In this document: piece after piece, positions 21,801 through 33,656 of the stretch
Numbering within the stretch: the stretch's first letter is position 1
Layout of the letters: each line of letters opens with the position of its first letter
DNA from: Gambelia wislizenii
Taxonomy: Eukaryota > Chordata > Lepidosauria > Squamata > Crotaphytidae
Length of the DNA: 64,000 nucleotides
NCBI GenBank assembly: GCA_030847615.1
Contig: JAUMIR010000002.1
Coordinates: 233,449,809-233,513,808 of the forward strand
Direction: 5' to 3'
Notes under the pieces: model-generated
The model's database searches: none
What the model was told of the DNA's origin: nothing
The model's input: the letters and a program-made list of their open reading frames with translations, nothing else
Made by a program: the position numbers and the translations under genes

Positions 21801-24800
21801 CCCCGCAAAGGCCTTTGGAGGGGGGAGGGAGGGCCGGGGAGACCTCCGCGGGGCCTAGGAAGGCCCCGGGAAGGCCTGGAGAGGGAGGGAGGGAGGGCTG
21901 GGGAGACCTCCGCGGGGCCTAGGAAGGAGCCGCGAAGGCCTGGGGAGGGGGGAGGGAGGGCCAGGGAGACCTCCGCGGGGCCTAGGAAGGCCCCGTGAAG
22001 GCCTGGAGAGGGAGGGAGGGAGTGGCTGGGGAGAGCTCCGCGGGGCCTAGGAAGGACCCGCGAAGGCCTGGGGAGGGGGGAGGGAGGGCCAGGGAGACCT
22101 CTGCGGGGCCTAGGAAGGCCCCGCGAAGGCCTGGAGAGGGAGGGAGGGCGGGCTGGGGAGACCTCCGAGGGGCCTAGGAAGGCCCCGCGAAGGCCTGGGG
22201 AGGGGGGAGGGAGGGCCAGGGAGACCTCCGCGGGGCCTGGCAAGGCCCTGCGAAGGCCTGGAGAGGGAGGGAGGGAGGGCCGGGGAGACCTCCGCTGGGC
22301 CTAGCAAGGCCCTGCGAAGGCCTGGGGCGGGGGGAGGGAGGGCCAGGGAGACCTCCGCGGGGCCTAGGAAGGCCCCGCGAAGGCCTGGAGAGGGAGGGAG
22401 GGGAGGGCTGGGGAGACCTCCGCGGGGCCTAGGAAGGCCCCGCGAAGGCCTGGAGAGGGAGGGGAGGGTGGGATTTAGAGACCTCCGCGGGGCCTAGGAA
22501 GGCCCGTGAAGGCCTGGGGAGGGGGGAGGGAGGGCCGGGGAGACCTCCGTGGGGCCTAGGAAGGCCCCGCGAAGGCCTGGGGAGGGGGGAGGGAGGGCCA
22601 GGGAGACCTCCGCGGGGCCTGGCAAGGCCCTGCGAAGGCCTGGAGAGGGAGGGGAGGGAGGGCTGGGGAGACCTCAGCGAGGCCTAGCAAGGCCCCGCGA
22701 AGGCCTGGGGAGGGGGGAGGGAGGTGCCAGGGAGACCTCCGCGGGGTCTAGGAAGGCCCCCGTGAAGGCCTAGAGAGGGAGGGAGGGAGGTCCAGGGAGA
22801 CCTCCGCGGGGCCTAGGAAGGCCCCGCGAAGGCCTGGAGAGGGAGGGAGGGAGGGCTGGGGAGACCTCTGCGGGGCCTAGGAAGGCCCCGTGAAAGGCCT
22901 GGGGAGGGGGGAGGGAGGCCAGGGAGACCTCCGCAGGGCCTAGGAAGGCCCCGCGAAGGCATGGAGAGGGAGGGAGGGAGGGCTGGGGAGACCTCCGCGG
23001 GGCCTAGAAAGGCCCCGCGAAGGCCTGGGGTGGGGGGGAGGGAGGGCTAGGGGAGACCTCCGCGGGGCCTAGGAAGGCCCCGCGAAGGCCTGGAGAGCGA
23101 GGGAGGGCGGGCTGGGGAGACCTCCGCGGGCCTAGGAAGGCCCCGCGAAGGGCTGGGGAGGGGGGAGGGAGGGCCAGGGAGACCTCCGCGGGGCCTAGGA
23201 AGGCCCCGCGAAGGCCTGGAGAGGGAGGGAGGGAGGGCTGGAGAGACCTCAGCGGGGGCCTAGCAAGGCCCAGCGAAGGCCTGGGGAGGGGGGGAGTGAG
23301 GGCCAGGGAGACCTCCGCGGGGCCTAGGAAGGCCCCGCGAAGGCCTGGGGAGGGGGGAGGGAGGGCCAGGGAGACCTCCGCGGGGTAGGAAGGCCCCGCG
23401 AAGGCCTGAAAGGGAGGGAGGGAGGGCTGGGGAGACCTCCGCGGGGCCTAGGAAGGCCCCGCGAAGGCCTGGGGAGGGGGGAGGGAGGTCCAGGGAGACC
23501 TCCGCGGGGCCTAGCAAGGGCCCCGCAAAGGCCTGGGGAGGGGGGAGGGAGGTCCAGGGAGACCTCCGCGGGGCCTAGCAAGGCCCCGCAAAGGCCTGGG
23601 GAGGGGGGAGGGTGGGCCAGGGAAACCTCCGCGGGGCCTAGGAAGGCCTCGCGAAGGCCTGGAGAGGAAGGAAGGGAGGGCCAGGGAGACCTCTGCGGGG
23701 CCTAGGAAGGCCCCGCGAAGGCCTGGAGAGGGAGGGAGGGGAGGGCTGGGGAGGACCTCCGCGGGGCCTAGGAAGGCCCCGCGAAGGCCTGGGGAGGGGG
23801 GAGGGAGGTCCAGGGAGACCTCCGCGGGGCCTAGCAAGGCCCCGCGAAGGCCTGGAGAGGGAGGGAGGGAGGTCCAGGGAGACCTCTGCGGGGCCTAGCA
23901 AGGCACCCGCGAAGGCCTGGGGAGGGGGGGAGGGAGGGCCAGGGAGACCTCTGTGGGTCCTAGGAAGGCCCCGCGAAGGCCTGGAGAGGGAGGGAGGGAG
24001 GGCTGGGAGACCTCCGCGGGGCCTAGCAAGGCCCCGCGAAGGCCTGGAGAGGGAGGGAGGGAGGGAGGTCCAGGGAGACCTCCGCGGGGGCCTAGCAACG
24101 CCCCGCGAAGGCCTGGGGAGGGGGGAGGGAGGGCCAGGGGAGACCTCCGCGGGGCCTAGGGAGGCCCCCGCGAAGGCCTGGAGAGGGATGGAGGGCTGGG
24201 GAGACCTCCGCGGGGCCTAGCAAGGCCCCGCGAAGGCCTGGGGAGGGGGGGGAGGGAGGGCCAGGGAAACCTCCGCGGGGCCTAGGAAGGCCCTGTGAAG
24301 GCCTAGAGAGGGAGGGAGGGAGCGCCAGGGAGACCTCCGCGGGGCCTAGAAGGCCCTGCGAAGGCCTGGAGAGGGAGGGAGGGAGGGCTGGGGAGGGAGG
24401 CCTAGGAAGGCCCCGCGAAGGCCTCGGGAGGGCAGAGGGAGGGTTAGGGAGACCTCCGCGGGGCCTAGCAAGGCCCTGCGAAGGCGTGGAGAGGGAGGGA
24501 GGGAGGGCTGGGGAGACCTCCGCGGGGCCTAGCAAGGCCCCCGAAGGCCTGGGGAGGGAGGGGAGGGAGGTCCAGGGAGACCTCCGCGGGGCCTAGCAAG
24601 GCCCCGCGAAGGCCTGGAGAGGGAGGAAGGGAGGGCCAGGGAGACCTCTGCGGGGCCTAGAAGGCCCCGCGAAGGCCTGGGGAGGGGGGAGGGAGGGCTG
24701 GGGAGACCTCCGCGGGGCCTAGCAAGGCCCCGCGAAGGCCTGGGGAGACGGGAGGGGGGGCCGGGGAGACCTCCGCGGGGCCTAGGAAGGCCCCGCGAAG

Positions 24801-27800
24801 GCCTGGAGAGGGAAGGAGGGAGGCCAAGGCCCCGCGAAGGCCTGGGGAGGGGGGAGGGAGGGCTGGGGAGACCTCCGCGGGCCCTAGCAAGGGCCCCGCG
24901 AAGGCCTGGGGAGGGGGGGAGGGAGGGCTGGGGAGACCTCCGCGGGGCCGTAGGGAAGGCCCCGCGAAGGCCTGGAGAGGGAGGGAGGGAGGGCCAGGGA
25001 GACCTCCGTGGGGCCTAGCAAGGCCCCCGCGAAGACCTGGGAGAGGGGGGAGGGAGGGCTGGGGAGACCTCCGCGGGCCCTAGCAAGGCCCCGCGACGAA
25101 GGCCTGGGGAGGGGGGGAGGGAGGGCTGGGGAGACCTCCGCGGACCCTAGCAAGGCCCCGCGAAGGCCTGGGGAGGGGGGAGGGAGGGGCTGGGGAGACC
25201 TCCGCGGGCCTAGGAAGGCCCCGCGAAGTCCTGGAGAGGGAGGGAGGGAGGGCTGGGAGACCTCCGCGGGACCTAGGAAGGCCCCGCGAAGGCCTGGGGG
25301 GGGGAGGGTGGGCCAGGGAAACCTCCGCGGGGGCCTAGGAAGGGCCTCGCGAAGGCCTAAAGAGGGAGGGAGGGAGGTCCAGGGAGACCTCCGCGGGGGC
25401 CTAGGAAGGGCCCCGCGAAGGCCAGGAGAGGAAGGAAGGGAGGGCCAGGGAGACCTCTGCGGGGCCTAGGAAGGCCCCGCGAAGGCCTGGAGAGGGAGGG
25501 AGGGAGGGCTGGGGAGACCTCCGCGGGGCCTAGGAAGGCCCCGCGAAGGCCTGGGGAGGGGGGAGGGAGGTCCAGGGAGACCTCCGCGGGGCCTAGCAAG
25601 GCCCCGCGAAGTCGCCTGGAGAGGGAGGGAGGGAGGTCCAGGGAGACCTCTGCGGGGCCTAGCAAGGCACCGCGAAGGCCTGGGGAGGGGGGAGGGAGGG
25701 CCAGGGAGACCTCTGTGGGTCCTAGGAAGGCCCCGCGAAGGCCTGGAGAGGGAGGGAGGGAGGGCTGGGGAGACCTCCGCGGGGGCCTAGCAAGGCCCCG
25801 CGAAGGCCTGGAGAGGGAGGGGAGGGAGGGAGGTCCAGGGAGACCTCCGCGGGGCCTAGCAACGCCCCGCGAAGGCCTGGGGAGGGGGGAGGGAGGGCCA
25901 GGGAGACCTCCGCGGGGCCTAGGGAGGCCCCGCGAAGGCCTGGAGAGGGATGGAGGGCTGGGGAGACCTCCGCGGGGCCTAGCAAGGCCCCGCGAAGGCC
26001 TGGGGAGGGGGGGAGGGAGGGCCAGGGAAACCTCCGCGGGGCCTCGGAAGGCCCTGTGAAGGCCTAGAGAGGGAGGGAGGGAGCGCCAGGGAGACCTCCG
26101 CGGGGCCTAGGAAGGCCCTGCGAAGGCCTGGAGAGGGAGGGAGGGAGGGGCTGGGGAGGGAGGCCTAGGAAGGCCCCGCGAAGGCCTCGGGAGGGCAGAG
26201 GGAGGGTTAGGGGAGACCTCCGCGGGGCCTAGCAAGGCCCTGCGAAGGCGTGGAGAGGGAGGGAGGGAGGGCTGGGGAGACCTCCGCGGGGCCTAGCAAG
26301 GCCCCCGAAGGCCTGGGGAGGGAGGGAGGGAGGTCCAGGGAGACCTCCGCGGGGCCTAGCAAGGCCCCGCGAAGGCCTGGAGAGGGAGGAAGGGAGGGCC
26401 AGGGAGACCTCTGCGGGGCCTAGGAAGGCCCCGCGAAGGCCTGGGGAGGGGGGAGGGAGGGCTGGGGAGACCTCCGCGGGGCCTAGCAAGGCCCCGCGAA
26501 GGCCTGGGGAGACGGGAGGGGGGGCCGGGGAGACCTCCGCGGGGCCTAGGAAGGCCCGCGAAGGCCTGGAGAGGGAAGGAGGGGAGGCCAAGGCCCCGCG
26601 AAGGCCTGGGGAGGGGGGAGGGAGGGCTGGGGAGACCTCCGCGGGCCCTAGCAAGGCCCCGCGAAGGCCTGGGGAGGGGGGAGGGGAGGGCTGGGGAGAC
26701 CTCCGCGGGGGCCTAGGGAAGGCCCCGCGAAGGCCTGGAGAGGGAGGGAGGGAGGGCCAGGGAGACCTCCGTGGGGCCTAGCAAGGCCCCGCAAAGACCT
26801 GGAGAGGGGGGAGGGAGGGGCTGGGGGAGACCTCCGCGGGCCCTAGCAAGGCCCCGCGAAGCCTGGGGAGGGGGGAGGGAGGGCTGGGGAGACCTCCGCG
26901 GACCCTAGCAAGGCCCCGCGAAGGCCTGGGGAGGGGGGAGGGAGGGCTGGGGGAGACCTCCGCGGGGCCTAGGAAGGCCCCGCGAAGTCCTGGAGAGGGA
27001 GGGAGGGAGGGCTGGGGAGACCTCCGCGGGACCTAGGAAGGGCCCCGCGAAGGCCTGGGGGGGGGGAGGGTGGGCCAGGGAAACCTCCGCGGGGCCTAGG
27101 AAGGTCTCGCGAAGGCCTAAAGAGGGAGGGAGGGAGGTCCAGGGAGACCTCCGCGGGGCCTAGGAAGGCCCCGCGAAGGCCAGGAGAGGAAGGAAGGGAG
27201 GGCCAGGGAGACCTCTGCGGGGCCTAGGAAGGCCCCGCGAAGGCCTGGGGAGGGGGGGAGGGAGGTCCAGGGAGACCTCCGCGGGGCCTAGGAAGGCCCC
27301 GCGAAGGCCTGGGGAGGGGGGGAGGGAGGGCTGGGGAGACCTCCGCGGGGCCTAGGAAGGCCCCGCGAAGGCCTGGGGGAGGGGGGAGGGAGGTCCAGGG
27401 AGACCTCCGCGGGGGCCTAGGGAAGGCCCCGCGAAGGCCTGGAGAGGGAGGGAGGGCTGGGGAGACCTCCGCGGGGCCTAGGAAGGCCCCGCGAAGGCCT
27501 GGGGGAGGGGGGGTGGAAGGGCCAGGGAGACCTCCGCGGGGCCTAGGAAGGCCCCGCGAAGGCCTGGAGAGGGAGGGAGGGCTGGGGAGACCTCCGCGGG
27601 GCCTAGGAAGGCCCCGCGAAGGCCTGGGGAGGGGGGGAGGGAGGGCCAGGGAAACCTCCGCGGGGCCTAGGAAGGGCCCGTGAAGGCCTAGAGAGGGAGG
27701 GAGGGAGGTCCAGGGGAGACCTCCGCGGGGCCTAGCAAGGCCCCCGTGAAGGCCTGGGGAGGGGGGAGGGAGGGCTGGGGAGACCTCCGCGGGGCCGAGC

Positions 27801-30800
27801 AAGGCCCAGCGAAGGCCTGGGGAGGGGGGAGGGAGGGCCAGGGAGACCTCCGTGGGGCCTAGCAATTCCCCGCGAAGGCCTGGAGAGGGAGGAAGGGAGG
27901 GCCAGGGAGACCTCTGAGGGGCCTAGGAAGGCCCCGCGAAGGCCTGGAGAGGGAGGGAGGGAGGGCTGGGGGGACCTCCGCGGAGTCTAGGAAGGCCCTG
28001 CGAAGGCCTGCGGAGGGGGGAGGGAGGGCCAGGGAGACCTCCGCGGGGCCTAGGAAGGCGTCGCGAAGGCCTGGAGAGGGAGGGAGGGAGGGCTGTGGAG
28101 ACCTCCGCGGGGGCCTAGCAAGGCCCCGCGAAGGCCTGGGGGAGGGGGGGAGGGAGGGCCAGGGAGACCTCCGCGGGGCCTAGGAAGGGCCCGCAAAGGC
28201 CTGGAGAGGGAGGGAGGGCGGGCTGGGGAGACCTCCGCGGGGCCTAGGAAGGCCCCGCGAAGGCCTGGAGAGGGAGGGGAGGGAGGGCTGGGGAGACCTC
28301 CGCGGGGGCTAGGAAGGCCCTGCGAAGGCCTGGGGAGGGGGGAGGGAGGGCCAGGGAGACCTCCGCGGGGCCTAGGAAGGCCCCGTGAAGGCCTGGAGAG
28401 GGGAGGGAGGGAGGGCTGGAGAGACCTCCGCGGGCCTAGGAAGGCCCCGCGAAGGCCTGGGGAGGGGGGAGGGAGGGCCAGGGAGACCTCCGCGGGGCCT
28501 AGGAAGGCCTCGCGAAGGCCTGGAGAGGTAGGGAGGGGCTGGGGAGACCTCTGCGGGGCCTAGGAAGGCCCCGCGAAGGCCTGGGGAGGGGGGGAGGGAG
28601 GCCAGGGAGACCTCCGCGGGGGCCTAGGGAAGGGCCCGCGAAGGCCTGGAGAGGGAGGGAGGGCGGGCCGGGGAGACCTCCGCGGGGCCTAGGAAGGCCC
28701 CGCGAAGGCCTGGAGAGGGAGGGAGGGAGGGGCTGGGGAGACCTCCGCGGGGGGCTAGGAAGGCCCTGCGAAGGCCTGGGGAGGGGGGAGGGAGGGCCAG
28801 GGAGACCTCCGCGGGGCCTAGGAAGGCCCCGTGAAGGCCTGGAGAGGGAGGGAGGGAGGGCTGGAGAGACCTCCGCGGGGCCTAGGAAGGCCCCGCGAAG
28901 GCCTGGGGAGGGGGGAGGGAGGGCCAGGGAGACCTCCGCGGGGCCTAGGAAGGCCCCGTGAAGGCCTGGAGAGGGAGGGAGGGAAGGGCTGGAGAGACCT
29001 CCGCGGGGGCCTAGGAAGGCCCCCTGCGAAGGCCTGGGGAGGGGGGAGGGAGGGCCAGGGAGACCTCCGCGGGGGCTAGGAAGGCCCTGCGAAGGCCTGG
29101 GGGGGGAGGGAGGGCCAGGGAGACCTCCGCGGGGCCTAGGAAGGCCCCGTGAAGGCCTGGAGAGGGAGGGAGGGAGGGCTGGAGAGACCTCCGCGGGGCC
29201 TAGGAAGGCCCCGCGAAGGCCTGGGGAGGGGGGGGGAGGGGCGAGGGGGCCCAGGGGAGACCTCCGCGGGGCCTAGGAAGGCCTCGCGAAGGCCTGGAGA
29301 GGGAGGGAGGGAGGGCTGGGGAGACCTCTGCGGGGCCTAGGAAGGCCCCGCGAAGGCCTGGGGAGGGGGGAGGGAGGGCCAGGGAGACCGCGGGGGGCTA
29401 GGAAGGCCCTGCGAAGGCCTGGGGAGGGGGGGAGGGAGGGCCAGGGAGACCTCCGCGGGGCTAGAAGGCCTCGCGAAGGCCTGGAGAGGGAGGGAGGGCC
29501 AGGGAGACGTCTGCGGGGCCTAGGAAGGCCCCGCGAAGGCCTGGGGAGGGGGGAGGGAGGGCTGGGAGACCTCCGCGGGGCCTAGCAAGGCCCCGCGAAG
29601 GCCTGGGAGACGGGAGGGGAGGCCGGGGAGACCTCCGCGGGGCCTAGGAAGGCCCGCGAAGGCCTGGAGAGGAAGGAGGGAGGCCAAGGCCCCGCGAAGG
29701 CCTGGGGAGGGGGGAGGGAGGGCTGGGGAGACCTCCGCGGGCCCTAGCAAGGCCCCGCGAAGGCCTGGGGAGGGGGGGAGGGAGGGCTGGGGAGACCTCC
29801 GCGGGGCCTAGGAAGGCCCCGCGAAGGCCTGGAGAGGGAGGGAGTGGAGGGCCAGGGAGACCTCCGTGGGCCTAGCAAGGCCCCGCGAAGACCTGGAGAG
29901 GGGGGAGGGAGGGCTGGGGAGACCTCCGCGGGCCCTAGCAAGGCCCCGCGAAGGCCTGGGGAGGGGGGAGGGAGGGCTGGGGAGACCTCCGCGGACCCTA
30001 GCAAGGCCCCGCGAAGGCCTGGGGAGGGGGGAGGGAGGGCTGGGGGAGACCTCCGCGGGCCTAGGAAGGCCCCGCGAAGTCCTGGAGAGGGAGGGAGGGA
30101 GGGCTGGGGAGACCTCCGCGGGACCTAGGAAGGCCCGCGAAGGCCTGGGGGGGGAGGGTGGGCCAGGGAAACCTCCGCGGGGCCTAGGAAGGGCCTCGCG
30201 AAGGCCTAAAGAGGGAGGGAGGGAGGTCCAGGGAGACCTCCGCGGGGCCTAGGAAGGCCCCGCGAAGGCCAGGAGAGGAAGGAAGGGAGGGCCAGGGAGA
30301 CCTCTGCGGGGCCTAGGAAGGCCCCGCGAAGGCCTGGAGAGGGAGGGAGGGAGGGCTGGGGAGACCTCCGCGGGGCCTAGGAAGGCCCCGCGAAGGCCTG
30401 GGGAGGGGGGAGGGAGGTCCAGGGAGACCTCCGCGGGGCCTAGGAAGGCCCGCGAAGGCCTGGAGAGGGAGGGAGGGCTGGGGAGACCTCCGCGGGGCCT
30501 AGGAAGGCCCCGCGAAGGCTGGGGAGGGGGGAGGAAGGGCCAGGGAGACCTCCGCGGGGCCTAGGAAGGCCCGCGAAGGCCTGGAGAGGGAGGGAGGGCT
30601 GGGGAGACCTCCGCGGGGGCCTAGGAAGGCCCCGCGAAGGCCTGGGAGGGGGGGGAGGGAGGGCCAGGGAAACCTCCGCGGGGCCTAGGAAGGGCCCGTG
30701 AAGGCCTAGAGAGGGAGGGAGGGAGGTCCAGGGAGACCTCCGCGGGGCCTAGCAAGGCCCCGTGAAGGCCTGGGGAGGGGGGAGGGAGGGCTGGGGGAGA

Positions 30801-33320
30801 CCCTCCGCGGGGCCGAGCAAGGCCCAGCGAAGGCCTGGGGAGGGGGGAGGGAGGGCCAGGGAGACCTCCGTGGGGCCTAGCAATTCCCCGCGAAGGCCTG
30901 TAGAGGGAGGAAGGGAGGGCCAGGGAGACCTCTGAGGGGCCTAGGAAGGCCCCGCGAAGGCCTGGAGAGGGAGGGAGGGAGGCTGGGGGGACCTCCGTGG
31001 AGTCTAGGAATGCCCTGCGAAGGCCCTGGGGAGGGGGGAGGGGAGGGCAGGGAGACCTCCGCGGGGGCCTAGGAAGGCGTCGCGAAGGCCTGGAGAGGGA
31101 GGGAGGGAGGGCTGGGGAGACCTCCGCGGGGCCTAGGAAGGGCCCGCAAAGGCCTGGAGAGGGAGGGAGGGCGGGCTGGGGAGACCTCCGCGGGGCCTAG
31201 GAAGGCCCCGCGAAGGCCTGGAGAGGGAGGGAGGGAGGGCTGGGGAGACCTCCGCGGGGGCTAGGAAGGCCCTGCGAAGGCCTGGGGAGGGGGGAGGGAG
31301 GGCCAGGGAGACCTCCGCGGGACCTAGGAAGGCCCCGTGAAGGCCTGGAGAGGGAGGGAGGGAGGGCTGGAGAGACCTCCGCGGGGCCTAGGAAGGCCCC
31401 GCGAAGGCCTGGTGAGGGGGGGAGGGAGGGCCAGGGAGACCTCCGCGGGGCCTAGGAAGGCCTCGCGAAGGCCTGGAGAGGTAGGGAGGGCTGGGGAGAC
31501 CTCTGCGGGGCCTAGGAAGGCCCCGCGAAGGCCTGGGGAGGGGGGAGGGAGGGCCAGGGAGACCTCCGCGGGGCCTAGGAAGGGCCCGCGAAGGCCTGGG
31601 GAGGGGGGAGGGAGGGCCTGGGAGACCTCCGCGGGGCCTAGGAAGGCCCCGTGAAGGCCTGGAGAGGGAGGGAGGGCGGGCTGGGGAGACCTCCGCGGGG
31701 TCTAGGAAGGCCCCGCGAAGGCCTGGGGAGGGGGGAGGGAGGGCCAGGGAGACCTCCGCGGGGCCTAGGAAGGCCCCGCGAAGGCCTGGAGAGGGAGGGA
31801 GGGAGGGCTGGGGAGACCTCCGCGGGGCCTAGCAAGGCTCCGCGAAGGCCTGGGGAGGGGGGGAGGGAGGGCCGGGGAGACCTCCGCGGGGCCTAGCAAG
31901 GCCCCGCGAAGGCCTTGGGAGGGGGGAGGGAGGGCTGGGGAGACCTCCGCGGGGCCTAGCAAGGCCGCGAAGGCCTGGGGAGGGGGGAGGGAGGGCTGGG
32001 GAGACCTCCGCGGGCCCTAGCAAGGCCCCGCGAAGGCCTGGGGAGGGGGGAGGGAGGGCTGGGGAGACCTCCGCGGGGCCTAGGAAGGCCCCGCAAAGGC
32101 CTGGAGAGGGAGGGAGGGAGGGCCGGGGAGACCTTCACAGGGCCTAGCAAGGCCCCACGAAGGCCTGGAGAGGGAGGAAGGGAGGGCCAGGGAGACCTCT
32201 GCGGGGCCTAGGAAGGCCCCGCGAAGGCCTGGAGAGGGAGGGAGGGAGGGCCGGGGAGACCTTCACAGGGCCTAGCAAGGCCCCACGAAGGCCTGGAGAG
32301 GGAGGAAGGGAGGGCCAGGGAGACCTCTGCGGGGCCTAGGAAGGCCCTGCGAAGGCCTGGGGAGGGGGGAGGGAGGGCCAGGGAGACCTCCGCGGGGCCT
32401 AGGAAGGCCCCGTGAAGGCCTGGAGAGGGAGGGAGGGAGGGCTGGAGAGACCTCCGCGGGGCCTAGGAAGGCCCCGCGAAGGCCTGGGGAGGGGGGAGGG
32501 AGGGCCTGGGAGACCTCCGCGGGGCCTAGGAAGGCCCCGTGAAGGCCTGGAGAGGGAGGGAGGGCGGGCTGGGGAGACCTCCGCGGGGTCTAGGAAGGCC
32601 CCGCGAAGGCCTGGGGAGGGGGGAGGGAGGGCCAGGGAGACCTCCGCGGGGCCTAGGAAGGCCCCGCGAAGGCCTGGAGAGGGAGGGAGGGAGGGCTGGG
32701 GAGACCTCCGCGGGGCCTAGCAAGGCTCCGCGAAGGCCTGGGGAGGGGGGGAGGGAGGGCCGGGGAGACCTCCGCGGGGCCTAGCAAGGCCCCGCGAAGG
32801 CCTTGGGAGGGGGGAGGGAGGGCTGGGGAGACCTCCGCGGGGCCTAGCAAGGCCCCGCGAAGGCCTGGGGAGGGGGGAGGGAGGGCTGGGGAGACCTCCG
32901 CGGGCCCTAGCAAGGCCCCGCGAAGGCCTGGGGAGGGGGGAGGGAGGGCTGGGGAGACCTCCGCGGGGCCTAGGAAGGCCCCGCGAAGGCCTGGAGAGGG
33001 AGGGAGGGAGGGCCGGGGAGACCTTCACAGGGCCTAGCAAGGCCCCACGAAGGCCTGGAGAGGGAGGAAGGGAGGGCCAGGGAGACCTCTGCGGGGCCTA
33101 GGAAGGCCCCGCGAAGGCCTGGAGAGGGAGGGAGGGAGGGCCGGGGAGACCTCCGCGGGGCCTAGCAAGGCCCCGCGAAGGCCTGGGGAGGTGGAAGGAG
33201 GGCCAGGGAGACCTCCGCGGGGCCTAGCAAGGCCCCGCGAAGGCCTGGGGAGGGGGGAGGGAGGGCCGGGGAGATCTCCGCGGGGTCTAGCAAGGCCCCG
33301 CGAAGGCCGGGGGAGGGAGG
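18836..33320. repeat. ~63-64-bp GC-rich satellite array (roughly 225-230 copies)
   Basis: A typical monomer is 'gggagacctccgcggggcct' + 'aggaaggccccgcgaaggcc' + 'tggggaggggggagggaggg' + 'cca'. It has a perfect hairpin (CGCGGGGCCT - AGGA or AGCA - AGGCCCCGCG) followed by four or more G-runs separated by single A. The 3' part alternates between 'ggggaggggggagggagggcc' and 'ggagagggagggagggagggc' types. Higher-order repetition is visible: an 888-bp period (31,638 with 32,526) and a ~1.76-kb period (24,421 with 26,183). The many open frames of 60-210 codons on both strands reflect the repeat and carry no domain. Confidence 0.9.
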
Positions 33321-33406
33321 GGGGAGGGGAGTCCTTATTCGCGGATTTTTCACATTCGCGGGGGTCCGCGGAACGGAACTCCCGCGAATGTGAAGGGACG
33401 ACTGTA

Positions 33407-33468
33407 TTCTATTTTAATTATTGTAAGCAGCCCCAATTGTTTTAACAGAGGTGCGGGGTATAAATAAA

Positions 33469-33501
<33 letters not shown>

Positions 33502-33502
33502 C
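33407..33502 (+). mobile_element. L2-type LINE tail, right part, with (ATT)n
   Basis: 'ttgtaagcagccccaattg', 'ggggtataaataaa' and an (ATT)n run (from about 33,468) make the 3' end of an L2/CR1-group LINE whose left part is at 18,200-18,376. Confidence 0.65.
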
Positions 33503-33614
33503 ATTATTCTATCTTACCCTGAGTTTCAGGCATTAAGCCTCTAAATTTCTCAACCGGGGTTCCCCGAGAAATGGCTGGGGGTTCTGCCAGAACAGTACTG
33601 AGTCCAGATGGGAT

Positions 33615-33617
<3 letters not shown>

Positions 33618-33656
<39 letters not shown>

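Larger units (their letters stand above)
18377..33404. mobile_element. 15-kb Tigger/pogo-like TIR element 2 filled with satellite
   Basis: The left end CAGTTGTCCCTCCACATTCG and the right end on the opposite strand CAGTCGTCCCTTCACATTCG are inverted repeats. Each is flanked by TA (18,375-18,376 and 33,405-33,406). Sub-terminal blocks repeat 'ttcgcgg' several times, as in element 1. Its left sub-terminal block ('cattcgcggttttggttattc') corresponds to the right end of element 1, so the two are inverted relative to each other. There is no transposase. Of 15,028 bp, about 14.9 kb is tandem satellite. The flanks rejoin as one L2-type LINE tail. Such elements are normally a few hundred bases, so this one has grown many-fold by internal amplification. 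Confidence 0.85.

Noticed and set aside
18368..32913. Dozens of Pro/Leu/Gly/Arg-rich frames of 60-213 codons
   Set aside because: All are translations of the 63-64-bp satellite; the same peptide appears in shifted frames wherever a monomer has an odd length.
18836..33320. CRISPR-like array because of regularly spaced repeats
   Set aside because: The repeats are directly adjacent monomers without unique spacers, in a vertebrate genome.
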